From DASUZB01 sp036377075 (GTDB lineage Bacteria > Actinomycetota > CALGFH01), in contig DASUZB010000145.1 in the NCBI GenBank assembly GCA_036377075.1, forward strand, positions 1 to 35,785: DNA of 35,785 bases, written 5' to 3'. Below, piece by piece: positions 24,430-33,012 of this stretch; within the stretch, counting starts at the first letter, position 1; the number at the start of each line of letters is the position of its first letter. Below the pieces are notes generated by a model that saw nothing but the letters and a program-made list of their open reading frames with translations, had not been told where the DNA came from and did no database searches. Both the position numbers and the translations under genes were made by a program.

Positions 24430-25767
24430 TCAGTCGCGCGGCTGCGCGGGCTCGGCCGAGGCGGGTGGGCGGCGGCGGCCGCGCCGCCGCGACGGCCGGA
24501 CGGCGGCCGGGTCGTCCGCCCTGACCTGCAGGATGCCTTCGCGCACGGCCTCGACGGTGACGCGCTGGCCGGTGGCGAGGGAGCCGCCGCCGACCAGGTC
24601 GGCGCGCCACATGGCACCCTCGACGGTGACGATGCCCCCCGGGTTGAGCATGCTGCGCACCACCCCGCGCGCCCCGACCAGGGCCTCGGTGCCGAGCGGC
24701 ACCTGCCGCTGGGAGCGCAGCAGCACCGTGAGGAGCACCACGAACCAGAGCACCGACCAGGCCACCCCCGCCACCGCCAGGCGCCGGTCGAGGCGCAGCA
24801 GCGGGCTCGGGCTGGAGAACAGCCACCAGGAGCCGGCCGCGGTCAGCGCGGTGGCCGCGGCGGTGCCGAGGCCGAGCCCACCGACCGCCGCGTCGAGCGC
24901 GAACAGCCCGAACCCGGCCAGGAGCACGCCGAGCGCCAGCCAGTTGGTCGGCAGCATCACCAGCGCGTACGCGGCCAGCAGGGCGACCACGAGGCCGCAG
25001 GCGCCGGCCACCCCGAAGCCCGGCTGGAACCACTCGAACGCCAGGCAGGCCGCCGCGGCCAGCAGCAGGAGGTAGGCCAGGCTGGGGTTGGCGAGGCCGT
25101 GGCGCACCCGGTCGAGCAGCGAGCGGGAGAGGAAGCGCACCTGGAAGCGCGAGACCTCCAGGGTGCGGCCGTGGTCCACGCGGCGGCCGTCCAGCCGCGA
25201 CACCGCGTCGGGCAGCGACTCGGCCTGGTAGTCGGCCAGGCCGATGGTCTCGGCCTGCTCCCCGCCGACGGCGCCGCCGACCACCTGCGCCGGCAGGCGC
25301 GTCGCCGCGACCAGGCTCGCCTCCGCCGCCGCGCGCCGGCCCCGTCCCAGCTCGGCGGGGAGCGCCGGGCCGATGCGCGCGTCGCGGCTGACCGCGACCA
25401 CGTCCGCGGCGGGAAGCAGGAAGGTCGCCGCGCCGGCGGCGTGCGCGCCCCGCGGCCCGACCCAGACCGCCACCGGCACCGAGGCGTCTTCCAGCGCCTT
25501 GACCAGGTCGGCCGGGTGGACCCCGAGGCTGCCGAAGCTGTCGAGCTGGATCAGGAACACCGCCGCCCCGCGGCGCTGCGCGCCGGCCAGGTCGCGCCGG
25601 AGCGCGCCGAGGACGCTCGCGTCGATCACGCCCGACGCCTCGAACACCTCGACCCGCGGGGCGCTCTGGGCGGCGCCGGCCACGCCCGGCGGGACCCCGG
25701 CGAGCAGGAGCACGCCGAGGGCGATGAGCAGCAGCACGGAGAGGCGACGTCGCATGGCGCCGGCCAT
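24430..25767 (-). CDS. Long-form NfeD protein with degenerate ClpP-like domain
   Basis: A 445-residue protein: signal peptide/first helix (RRRLSVLLLIALGVLLLAGV), an extracytoplasmic ClpP/crotonase-like domain to about residue 220, four to five membrane helices (SLAYLLLLAAAACLAFEWFQPGFGVAG onward) and a C-terminal OB-fold NfeD domain (ALVGARGVVRSMLNPGGIVTVEGAMW.A). In protease-type NfeD the catalytic serine lies in A-S-A-G-T; here the aligned segment is GAHAAGAATFLL with Gly at about 112. The Pro-Gly-Gly turn is replaced by DSFGS, and the protein's only Lys, at about 90, is not where the family's catalytic Lys lies. It is thus probably a non-proteolytic scaffold for the adjacent slipin. Start ATG 25767, or 25755. 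Confidence 0.85.
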   Translation of the reverse strand: MAGAMRRRLSVLLLIALGVLLLAGVPPGVAGAAQSAPRVEVFEASGVIDASVLGALRRDLAGAQRRGAAVFLIQLDSFGSLGVHPADLVKALEDASVPVAVWVGPRGAHAAGAATFLLPAADVVAVSRDARIGPALPAELGRGRRAAAEASLVAATRLPAQVVGGAVGGEQAETIGLADYQAESLPDAVSRLDGRRVDHGRTLEVSRFQVRFLSRSLLDRVRHGLANPSLAYLLLLAAAACLAFEWFQPGFGVAGACGLVVALLAAYALVMLPTNWLALGVLLAGFGLFALDAAVGGLGLGTAAATALTAAGSWWLFSSPSPLLRLDRRLAVAGVAWSVLWFVVLLTVLLRSQRQVPLGTEALVGARGVVRSMLNPGGIVTVEGAMWRADLVGGGSLATGQRVTVEAVREGILQVRADDPAAVRPSRRRGRRRPPASAEPAQPRD

Positions 25768-25885
25768 TGTCCACCAGGCCGGGACGCCCCCGCCAAGACG
25801 GCCCGACTAGGATGGCGCGGATGCCCGCAGGCGAGGCGAGCGCGGGTGCGGCAACGACTCGGGACGGTGGTGAAGGCTTCATCCC

Positions 25886-26926
25886 ATGTTGAGTGGGCTG
25901 CTGGACCAGGCGCGGTTGCTGGTGGTGACCGGCAAGGGCGGCACCGGCAAGACGACCGTGGCCGGCGCCCTCGCGATCGCCGCCGCCCGCCGCGGCCGGC
26001 GCACCCTGGTGCTCGAGGTCGAGGGGCGCCAGGGCCTGGCGGCGCTGTTCGGCCGCTCCTCGCTCGGTTACCGGGAGAGCATCCTCGCCGACGGGGTCAT
26101 GGGCCTCGCGGTCGACCCGGAGGAGTCGCTGCGCGAGTACCTCGGCCGCTACGGCGCGGCACCGCTGACCCGCCTGCTCTCCTGGGCGCGGCTGACCCGC
26201 TTCATCACCGCGGCGGCGCCGGGGCTCGGCGACATCCTCCTGGTCGGCAAGGTCTGGGAGGCGACCACCCGGCAGCGGGCGGCGGGGGGGCTCAAGGAGC
26301 GAAGCGGCAGCCCCCCGGAGAGAGGGTCCGGGTTCTACGACCTGGTGGTGCTCGACGCGCCGCCGACCGGACGGATCGTGCCGTTCCTGCGCGCCCCGGA
26401 GACGGTCGCCGAGCTGGCCAGGGTCGGCCCCATCCGCCACCAGGCCGAGCGCGTCAGGGAGTTGCTCGACGACCCGGCGCTGACCCGCGTGGTGCTGGTC
26501 TGCCTGCCGGAGGAGCTGCCGGTGACCGAGACGCTGGAGAGCGCCTCGCTGCTGCGGGCGGCGCGCCTGCCGCTCGGGCCGGTGGTGGCCAACCGGGTCA
26601 GCGCCGACCGCCTCGGCGCCCGCGGCGGGCGGCTCGCCGCCCTGGCCCGCGACCCGGGACCGCTCGCCGACGCCGCCAGGCAGGCAGGCGCCGAGCTGGA
26701 CGGGAACGCCCTGGCGCTGCTGGTCGGCGAGGCGCGCGACCAGCGCCGCCGGGTCGAGGCCGAGCGCCGCCTGCTGCGCGAGCTGCGCGCCGGCCTGCCG
26801 CAGCTGCCCGTGGTCGAGCTGCCCCTGCTGCTCGACGGCGTCAACGGCGCGGCCGACGTCGCCCTGCTGGCCGAGCGGCTGACCGCGAGCGGCCCGGCGC
26901 CGCGCGCCGACCGGGTGCGTGCATGA
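25886..26926 (+). CDS. ArsA/Get3-like ATPase, first of pair (Rv3679/BagA type)
   Basis: A 346-residue SIMIBI-class ATPase. The deviant Walker A is VTGKGGTGKTT (about residues 14-24) with the signature Lys, followed by RTLVLEVEGRQGLAALFG and the switch II DAPPTGRIVPFLRAP. It is shorter than ArsA and has no cysteine metal site. The gene overlaps the next ATPase by ATGA, as in M. tuberculosis Rv3679-Rv3680, whose products act as a complex. An odd Gly/Ser/Arg-rich stretch, GGLKERSGSPPERGSG (about residues 133-148), is inserted between the KVWE helix and FYDLVVLDAPP; at DNA level it is a G6/C6 palindrome. ATG 25886 gives an N-terminus like its family. It is divergent from nfeD. Confidence 0.88.
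   Translation: MLSGLLDQARLLVVTGKGGTGKTTVAGALAIAAARRGRRTLVLEVEGRQGLAALFGRSSLGYRESILADGVMGLAVDPEESLREYLGRYGAAPLTRLLSWARLTRFITAAAPGLGDILLVGKVWEATTRQRAAGGLKERSGSPPERGSGFYDLVVLDAPPTGRIVPFLRAPETVAELARVGPIRHQAERVRELLDDPALTRVVLVCLPEELPVTETLESASLLRAARLPLGPVVANRVSADRLGARGGRLAALARDPGPLADAARQAGAELDGNALALLVGEARDQRRRVEAERRLLRELRAGLPQLPVVELPLLLDGVNGAADVALLAERLTASGPAPRADRVRA
26284..26317. repeat. In-frame G6/C6 palindrome inside the first arsA-like gene
   Basis: GGGGGGCT at 26285-26292 pairs perfectly with AGCCCCCC at 26309-26316 around a 16-nt loop containing AGGAGCGAAGCGG. It is translated in frame as a Gly/Ser/Arg-rich loop. The arms share their 8-base core with the element at 21756-21827 and resemble the one at 12350-12378. 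Confidence 0.6.
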
Positions 26927-28092
26927 GCCCGTCGAGGCCGCGGCGGGCGCGCCGGCCGCCCGCGACCGGGACGCCGCCGGCCGCGGACCGCTCCCAGCTC
27001 GACGAGGTCGTCCGCACCGCCCGCATCGTGGTCTGCTGCGGCTCCGGCGGGGTCGGGAAGACCTCGACCGCGGCGGCGCTCGCCGTGGGCGCGGCCGAAC
27101 GGGGCCGGCGCACCTGCGTGCTGACCATCGACCCGGCCCGCCGGCTGGCCCAGGCGCTCGGGCTGGACCTGCTGTCCAACACCCCGAGCCCGGTCGCGAA
27201 GCGGCTCCGCGGCGCGGGCAGCCTCGACGCCATGATGCTGGACATGCGGCGCACCTTCGACGAGCTGGTCGAGCGCTACGCGCGCGACCAGGAGCAGGCC
27301 GACCGCATCCTCGCCAACCGCTTCTACCAGCGCGTCTCCTCCACCCTGGCGGGCACCCAGGAGTACATGGCGATGGAGAAGCTGTACGAGCTGCACGAGT
27401 CGCGCCGCTGGGAGCTGCTGGTGGTCGACACCCCGCCGACCCGCTCGGCGCTGGACTTCCTCGACGCCCCCGACAACCTCAACGAGCTGCTCGACGCGCG
27501 CATGTTCCGGGTGCTGATCGCCCCGGCGCAGCGCATCGGCCGCGGCTACCTGCGCGGGCTGAACCTGGCCACCACCGCCATGGCCAGGATGGTGCGGCGG
27601 CTCACCGGCTCGGAGCTGCTGGCGGAGGTGGGCGAGTTCTTCGCCGCCTTCGAGGGCATGTACGAGGGCTTCCGCAGCCGCGCGCAGCGCGTCTACGACC
27701 TGCTCAAGGACCCGGGCACCCAGTTCGTGGTGGTGGCGACGCCCGACGCGCCCGCCCTGCGCGAGGCCGCCTACCTGGCGAGCCGGCTGGCCGCCGACCG
27801 CATGCCGATCGGCGCCCTGGTGGTCAACCGGGTTCACCAGGCGGGACCGGTGCCGGCGGTGCCGGCGGCGGTCACCAGCCGCCTCGCCGAAGGTGCCGCC
27901 GACGCCCGCCTCCTCGCCGACCTGCTCGCCCAGCACCAGACGATCGAGGCGCTGGCCGCGGCGGAGCAGCGCCGCGTGCGCGCGCTGATGGCCTCGCTGC
28001 CGTCCCTCCCGGCGGTGCAGGTGCCGCTGCTGGCCGACGACGTCCACGACCTGGCCGGCCTGCGCCGCCTGGGCGCCGAGCTGTTCGCGTAG
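26923..28092 (+). CDS. ArsA/Get3-like ATPase, second of pair (Rv3680/BagB type)
   Basis: A 389-residue SIMIBI ATPase. A basic/Pro-rich N-terminus of about 35 residues precedes the P-loop, VVCCGSGGVGKTSTAAA; the Lys that marks the deviant Walker A (KGGxGKT) is Ser here, so nucleotide hydrolysis may require the partner. Other motifs: RTCVLTIDPARRLAQALGL (A-type switch I with Asp), VVDTPPTRSALDFLDAP (switch II), then a long helical insertion with MFRVLIAPAQRIGRGYLRGLNLATTAMARMVRRLTG, an amphipathic client- or membrane-binding candidate, and VVVATPDAPALREAAYL. The ATG overlaps the upstream stop by ATGA. It faces mscS 7 bp away. The pair presumably forms a heteromeric ATPase; the cargo is unknown. 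Confidence 0.9.
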   Translation: MSPSRPRRARRPPATGTPPAADRSQLDEVVRTARIVVCCGSGGVGKTSTAAALAVGAAERGRRTCVLTIDPARRLAQALGLDLLSNTPSPVAKRLRGAGSLDAMMLDMRRTFDELVERYARDQEQADRILANRFYQRVSSTLAGTQEYMAMEKLYELHESRRWELLVVDTPPTRSALDFLDAPDNLNELLDARMFRVLIAPAQRIGRGYLRGLNLATTAMARMVRRLTGSELLAEVGEFFAAFEGMYEGFRSRAQRVYDLLKDPGTQFVVVATPDAPALREAAYLASRLAADRMPIGALVVNRVHQAGPVPAVPAAVTSRLAEGAADARLLADLLAQHQTIEALAAAEQRRVRALMASLPSLPAVQVPLLADDVHDLAGLRRLGAELFA

Positions 28093-28099
28093 CGCCGGG

Positions 28100-29035
28100 T
28101 CAGGGCTCCGGCTCGGCGTCGGCGGGCCGTACCGGGGGCGCGTCCGCGGCCGCGCGCACCTCGGCCCGCACGCCGAGGTCGCCGATGGTGCGCTCGACCG
28201 CGTCGAGCACCGCGCTGCGCACCTGCTGCAGGTCGCTGGCGCGCGGGTCGGCCCAGAACAGCAGGCGGAGCTGGCGGGCCTTCGCGCCGAGGTCGCTGGT
28301 GAGCAGCTGGGGCGTCGGCTCCGCCAGCACGCCGTCGACCGCCTTGGCGGCGGCGGGCAGGGCCTCGCGCAGGCGTTCCTGGTCCTGGCCCTGCGGCACC
28401 CACAGCTCGACCTGCAGGCGCCGGCCGGTGCTGGCGGTCGAGTTCACCAGCACCTGGGTGAAGAGGAGCTTGTTGGGTACCACCACCAACTGACCGTCGA
28501 CCGTGCGCAGCCTGGTGGCGCGCACCTGGATGTCCTCCACGACCCCCGAGGCATCGGGCGTAACGATCAGATCACCTTTTGTGAACGGGTGTTCCAGGAG
28601 GAGCACGATGCCAGCGACGAAGTTGCTGAGAATGTCCTGTAACGCGAAGCCCAGGGCCAAGGTGGCCAGCCCGAGACTGCCGACCATCACGCTGAGGTTG
28701 ACCCCGGCGATCGACAGCGTTACCACGGCCCCGAGCAGCACCACGCCGAAGTACCCCAGCTTGGCGACCAGCAGGTTGACGTGGGCCTCGGTGGAGGTGC
28801 GCCGCAGCGCCCTGTCGACCCCGCGCCGCACCAGGCGGGCGACGAGGACCGTGACGACCAGGAAGACGACGGCGGTGAGCAGGTTGGGGACCTTGGCGAC
28901 GAGTCGCTCGGCGAAGCCCCGGAAGGCACCGCCCAGCCCGTCTGGCGGGAGCGCCACCGGCACCCCCAGGAGGCCGGCGCCGCGGCCGGCCGCGAGCAGC
29001 AGTGAGTTGCCCATGGCGACGGCCGAACCTATCAT
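28100..29035 (-). CDS. Small-conductance mechanosensitive channel (MscS family)
   Basis: A 311-residue MscS-like channel. Membrane helices at about 46-66 (VPNLLTAVVFLVVTVLVARLV) and 90-110 precede the pore-lining TM3, VGSLGLATLALGFALQDILSNFVAGIVLLLEHPFTKGDLI, with the Gly/Ala packing pattern, then the beta domain (GVVEDIQVRATRLRTVDGQLVVVPNKLLFTQVLVN) and the alpha/beta domain, followed by an acidic Pro/Ala tail. It releases solutes on hypo-osmotic shock. ATG 29035 has AGGAGGG only one base upstream; ATG 29014 is possible. It is divergent from the PBP gene with a 47-bp spacer. Confidence 0.92.
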   Translation of the reverse strand: MIGSAVAMGNSLLLAAGRGAGLLGVPVALPPDGLGGAFRGFAERLVAKVPNLLTAVVFLVVTVLVARLVRRGVDRALRRTSTEAHVNLLVAKLGYFGVVLLGAVVTLSIAGVNLSVMVGSLGLATLALGFALQDILSNFVAGIVLLLEHPFTKGDLIVTPDASGVVEDIQVRATRLRTVDGQLVVVPNKLLFTQVLVNSTASTGRRLQVELWVPQGQDQERLREALPAAAKAVDGVLAEPTPQLLTSDLGAKARQLRLLFWADPRASDLQQVRSAVLDAVERTIGDLGVRAEVRAAADAPPVRPADAEPEP

Positions 29036-29082
29036 CCCTCCTGGTCCAGCCGGGCAGGACCGCCCCGCTCCGGTGCCCAGTG

Positions 29083-31533
29083 ATGCCCATGGCTGACGTC
29101 CCAGCTCCGCAGCCCCGCTTCCCCCGCCTCAACCCCGTGCGGCTCGCCGGCCTGGCCGGGAGCCGCCTGGTGGTGGGCACCGCACTGATCGTCGCGCTCG
29201 CGCTGCTCGCCACCCTGGTGGTCCTGCCGCTGGTGGTTCCGGCCGGGGCGCTGGTGCGCGACACCAGCCTCCACCTCGGCGACGTGCCGCCGCTGGCGGC
29301 CGCGCTGCCGAAGCCCGCCGCCCGCTCGGTGATCTACGCCGCCGACCACAAGACCGTGCTGGCGACCCTCTACGGCGACGAGAACCGCAAGATCGTCAAG
29401 CTGCACGACATGGGCATGCGCATCCGCCGGGCGGTCATCGCCATCGAGGACTACCGCTTCTACGAGCACAGCGGCATCGACTACCGCGGCATCGCCCGCG
29501 CCATGGTCGAGGACCTGCGCCAGGGCGACGTCCACCAGGGGGGCAGCACGCTCACCCAGCAGTACATCAAGAACGTGCTGACCGGGAACGCCAAGACCAT
29601 GGACCGCAAGATCCGCGAGGCGATCTACGCGGTCCAGCTCGAGAAGCGCATGAGCAAGAACGACATCCTCGCGGCCTACCTCAACGAGGCGTACTTCGGC
29701 GAGGGCGCCTACGGGGTGGCGGCCGCCGCGGAGCACTACTTCTCCAAGTCGGTCAAGAAGCTCAGCTTCACCGAGGCGGCCGCCCTGGCCGGCACGATCG
29801 CGGCGCCGGAGCGCTTCAAGCCGACCGACGAGAAGGAGAACGCGCCGCGGCGCGACCTCGTGCTCGACCGCATGCTGCAGCTCGGCTACGCCAACCAGCG
29901 CGAGGTCACCCTCGCCAAGCGGCAGCCGCTCAAGATCCACATCAAGAAGCTGCAGACCCGCCAGCCGTACTTCGTGGAGTTCATCAAGCAGCAGCTCCTC
30001 CACGACCCGGCCTACGACAAGACCCTCGGTCCCGCCGGCACGAACGCCAGGCGCAGGGCCGTGTTCGAGGGCGGCCTGTCGATCTACACCACCCTGCAGC
30101 CGGTCGCCCAGCAGGCGGCCGAGAGCACGGTCAAGGCGCAGCTCGCCGGCAAGAGCCCCGACGGCGCGCTCGCCTCGGTGGAGCCCGACACCGGCAAGAT
30201 CATCGCCATGGTGAGCGGCAAGAACTTCAAGGAGAACCAGGTCAACCTCGCGGTGCTCGGCCAGGGCGGCACCGGCTACCACTCCGGCTCGACCTTCAAG
30301 GTGTTCTACCTGATCAGCGCGCTGGAGCAGGGCCTGAAGCCGAGCCTTACCTTCCACGCCCCGCCGCAGATGACCATCAACGACGACGCCTGCCCTGGCG
30401 GCTGGCACGTCAGCAACGCCGAGCAGAGCGAGGGCGGCACCTTCAACATGTACACCGGCGTGCAGCACTCGGTGAACACCTACTTCGCCCAGCTCATGAA
30501 GATGGTGCGGCCGCACAACGCGGTCGAGGTGGCGCGCCGCATGGGCATCGAGGTCGCCAAGCAGGGCACGGCGGACTACGCCAACAACTGGAACATCTGC
30601 TCGTCGGTGCTCGGCACCGGCAACATCAGCGTGCTCGACATGGCCAGCGCCTTCGGGGTGCTGGCCAACGACGGCGTCCGCTGCCAGCCCTTCTCGATCG
30701 CCGAGGTGCGCGACCGGGACGGCAAGCTGCTGCTCGACCGCAACAAGTCGAGCTGCGAGCGGGTCATCCCCCAGGGCGTGTCCCGGCAGGTGGTGGACAT
30801 GCTGCGTACGGTGACCACCGGTGGCGGCACCGGCTGGCGAGCCTCACTGGGCGGCCGCCCGGTCGCCGGCAAGACCGGCACCGCGCAGGACTTCACCAGC
30901 GCGATGTTCTCCGGCTTCACACCGCAGCTCGCCACCTCGGTCTGGGTGGGCCACCGCAGCGGCCTGATCTCCATGCGCAACGACTTCCAAGGCGGCCACG
31001 TCTTCGGCGGGACCTTCCCGGCCCTGATCTTCCATGACTTCATGACGGCGGCGCTGGCGGGCAAGCCGTTCGTGAACTTCCCGCCACCGCCGGAGGGCCG
31101 ACCGCAGAACCCGACCGGCGAGAAGGTGCCCAACGTCGTCGGCAAGAAGCTCGGCGACGCGAAGAAGATCCTCACCAAGGCAGGCTTCGGCGTCTCGGTG
31201 ACCCAGGTCGACAACCCCGCCCCCAAGGACCAGGTGGTGGCGCAGAGCCCGAGCGGCGGGTCGGACGCGTCCAAGGGCACCACCGTGAACCTGGCGGTCT
31301 CGCGTGGTGGCGGCCCGCAGGGCGACGTGGTCGTGCCCAACGTGGTGGGCCACAACGCCAAGGGCGCGGCGGACGAGATCCGGCGCGCCGGGCTCAGACC
31401 CCGGACCACCTTCGTCGTCGTCCGCAACCAGGGCGACGTCGGCAGGGTGGTGAACCAGAGTCCCAGCGGCGGCAGCCACGTCCCCAGGGGCAGCGAGGTC
31501 CTCCTGGTCATCGGCCGACGCGTCGGCTTCTAG
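29083..31533 (+). CDS. Bifunctional class A penicillin-binding protein with two PASTA domains (PonA2-like)
   Basis: An 816-residue peptidoglycan synthase. A single N-terminal membrane anchor is followed by the GT51 transglycosylase: IAIEDYRFYEHSGIDYRGIARA with catalytic Glu 122, then QGGSTLTQQYIKN and EKRMSKNDILAAYLNEAYFGEGAYGV. The transpeptidase has the SxxK Ser at 403 (SGSTFKVF), SVN in VQHSVNTYF and KTGT at 597. The C-terminus has two PASTA repeats, starting VPNVVGKKLGDAKKIL (about 681) and VPNVVGHNAKGAADEI (about 750); M. tuberculosis PonA2 is remembered as having one. ATG 29083 is chosen, with 29089 also possible. Convergent with yqeY. Confidence 0.93.
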   Translation: MPMADVPAPQPRFPRLNPVRLAGLAGSRLVVGTALIVALALLATLVVLPLVVPAGALVRDTSLHLGDVPPLAAALPKPAARSVIYAADHKTVLATLYGDENRKIVKLHDMGMRIRRAVIAIEDYRFYEHSGIDYRGIARAMVEDLRQGDVHQGGSTLTQQYIKNVLTGNAKTMDRKIREAIYAVQLEKRMSKNDILAAYLNEAYFGEGAYGVAAAAEHYFSKSVKKLSFTEAAALAGTIAAPERFKPTDEKENAPRRDLVLDRMLQLGYANQREVTLAKRQPLKIHIKKLQTRQPYFVEFIKQQLLHDPAYDKTLGPAGTNARRRAVFEGGLSIYTTLQPVAQQAAESTVKAQLAGKSPDGALASVEPDTGKIIAMVSGKNFKENQVNLAVLGQGGTGYHSGSTFKVFYLISALEQGLKPSLTFHAPPQMTINDDACPGGWHVSNAEQSEGGTFNMYTGVQHSVNTYFAQLMKMVRPHNAVEVARRMGIEVAKQGTADYANNWNICSSVLGTGNISVLDMASAFGVLANDGVRCQPFSIAEVRDRDGKLLLDRNKSSCERVIPQGVSRQVVDMLRTVTTGGGTGWRASLGGRPVAGKTGTAQDFTSAMFSGFTPQLATSVWVGHRSGLISMRNDFQGGHVFGGTFPALIFHDFMTAALAGKPFVNFPPPPEGRPQNPTGEKVPNVVGKKLGDAKKILTKAGFGVSVTQVDNPAPKDQVVAQSPSGGSDASKGTTVNLAVSRGGGPQGDVVVPNVVGHNAKGAADEIRRAGLRPRTTFVVVRNQGDVGRVVNQSPSGGSHVPRGSEVLLVIGRRVGF

Positions 31534-31557
31534 CGCCCCGGCCCCACTGGCCGGGCG
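31534..31557. terminator. Bidirectional hairpin between PBP and yqeY genes
   Basis: CGCCCCGGCC pairs with GGCCGGGCG around a short CCACT loop, with one bulged C. It exactly fills the 24-bp gap between the two convergent stop codons, as a shared terminator would. Confidence 0.6.
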
Positions 31558-32007
31558 TCAGGCGCCCCCTTGGAGGCGCTCCAGCACCAGCCGGCGTACC
31601 TCGTTGCCGTCGGCGCGACCCTTGACCTTCGGCATCACCTGGCCCATGACCTTGCCGAGCTCCTTGGGGCCGCTGGCGCCGCTGGCGGCGACCGCCTCGT
31701 CGACCAGGCGGGTCAGCTCGGTGGGGTCGAGGGCGGCCGGCAGGAAGCGGTCGATCACGCGCAGCTCGAAGGCCTCCTGGTCGGCCCGCTCGGCGCGGCC
31801 GGCCTCGCGGTAGGCCTGCTCGGCCTCGCGGCGCTTGCGCGCCTCGCGCTGTAGCACCGCCACCGCCTCCTCGTCGGAGAGGTCGCGGCGGGCCTCGATG
31901 GCGGCCGACCTGAGCGCGGAGAGGGCCAGCCGCAGCGCGGCGGCCTCGTCGCCGCGCCGCTCCTTCATGGCCGCGTACATCGCCGCCTGGACGTCGTCGG
32001 TGAGCAT
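31558..32007 (-). CDS. GatB/YqeY domain protein
   Basis: A 149-residue YqeY protein. MLTDDVQAAMYAAMKERRGDEAAALRLALSALRSAAIEARRDLSDEEAVAVLQREARKRREAEQAYREAGR is the usual helical N-terminal half, and FLPAALDPTELTRLVDEAV plus GPKELGKVMGQVMPKVKGRADGNEVRRLVLERL is the tRNA-binding tail domain shared with GatB. The family is suspected to act in tRNA-dependent amidation or tRNA metabolism but has no firm role. In M. tuberculosis it is Rv3688c, a few genes from ponA2. Start ATG 32007; divergent from the metallophosphoesterase. Confidence 0.92.
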   Translation of the reverse strand: MLTDDVQAAMYAAMKERRGDEAAALRLALSALRSAAIEARRDLSDEEAVAVLQREARKRREAEQAYREAGRAERADQEAFELRVIDRFLPAALDPTELTRLVDEAVAASGASGPKELGKVMGQVMPKVKGRADGNEVRRLVLERLQGGA

Positions 32008-32030
32008 GCGGCGAGCCTACCGGAAGCGCG

Positions 32031-32036
32031 TACAAT
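32031..32036 (+). promoter_or_regulatory. Candidate -10 element of the metallophosphoesterase gene
   Basis: TACAAT lies 38 bp upstream of the ATG, within a short AT-richer patch of the 66-bp divergent spacer. It fits the TAnnnT -10 consensus of actinobacterial principal sigma factors. No good -35 hexamer is seen, which is common in this group. Confidence 0.4.
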
Positions 32037-32073
32037 CCATCGCTTTACCGGTCCGTCAGAGAGGGGCTCTTGC

Positions 32074-33012
32074 ATGCGCACGTCCACGGCCGTCCAGGCG
32101 GCCGGCGCGCTCGCGGTCGCCGGCGCCACCTGCGTGGCCTACGGCGTGCTGGTGGAGCGCAGGTGGTTCCGGCTGCGGCACGAGCGCGTGCCGCTGTTGC
32201 CGCCCGGGCAGGAGCCGCTCACCCTGCTGCACGTGAGCGACCTGCACATGGTCACCGGCGACCGGGCCAAGCGGGACTTCCTGGCGCGGCTGGCAGCGCT
32301 CCCCGCCGACCTGGTGGTGCTCACCGGCGACCTGCTCGGGGAGCCGTCCTCGCTCGGACCGGTGCTCGACACCCTCGCGGCGCTCCGGCCGCGGCTGGGC
32401 GCCGTCGCCGTGCTCGGCTCCAACGACTACTGGGCGCCCCGGCCCAAGAACTACCTGGCCTACTTCCGCCGCGGCCGCAAGCTGCGCGTCGGCGTCGAGC
32501 GCAACCCGTACGAGGAGCTGGTCGACGGCCTCCGCGAGCTGGGCTGGCTGGTGCTGTCGAACGCGCGCGGGCGGCTCGGCGAGGTCGAGCTCGCCGGTAT
32601 GGACGACCCGCACATCCGCCGCGAAGACCTGAGCGTGCCGGTGCCGGCCGCCAACGGCTCGTGGGGCCTGCGCATCGGGATCGTGCACAGCCCCTACCGC
32701 CGCGCGCTCGACGCCTTCGAGCGCAACGGCTACCAGCTCGTGCTCGCCGGGCACACCCACGGCGGCCAGGTGCGCCTGCCCGGGATCGGCGCCCTGGTCG
32801 ACAACTGCGACCTCCCGCTCGACCAGGCGCGCGGCCTGTCGCGCTGGGGCTCGAGCTGGCTGCACGTCAGCGCCGGCCTCGGCACCAGCAAGTTCGCGCC
32901 GTTCCGCTTCGGCTGCCGGCCGGAGGCGAGCCTCCTCACCCTGGTCCCCGCCACCCCGGAGCGGGTGGTCGGTCCGTCGGGTGACGGCTTCGCCGCGCGA
33001 GTACCTGGGTAG
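32074..33012 (+). CDS. Calcineurin-like metallophosphoesterase (Rv3683 type)
   Basis: A 312-residue phosphoesterase with an N-terminal hydrophobic anchor (residues 5-25). Metal-binding motifs in order: SDLH (55-58), TGD (84-86), GSND (115-118, in place of the usual GNHD, with Ser-Asn), a His in IVHSPYRR, and the C-terminal GHTHGGQVRLP. This is the YkuE/LpxH-like group of membrane-associated phosphatases found beside actinobacterial ponA genes. ATG 32074 has GAGAGGGG upstream. Substrate unknown; an envelope lipid-linked phosphate is plausible given its neighbours. Confidence 0.88.
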   Translation: MRTSTAVQAAGALAVAGATCVAYGVLVERRWFRLRHERVPLLPPGQEPLTLLHVSDLHMVTGDRAKRDFLARLAALPADLVVLTGDLLGEPSSLGPVLDTLAALRPRLGAVAVLGSNDYWAPRPKNYLAYFRRGRKLRVGVERNPYEELVDGLRELGWLVLSNARGRLGEVELAGMDDPHIRREDLSVPVPAANGSWGLRIGIVHSPYRRALDAFERNGYQLVLAGHTHGGQVRLPGIGALVDNCDLPLDQARGLSRWGSSWLHVSAGLGTSKFAPFRFGCRPEASLLTLVPATPERVVGPSGDGFAARVPG

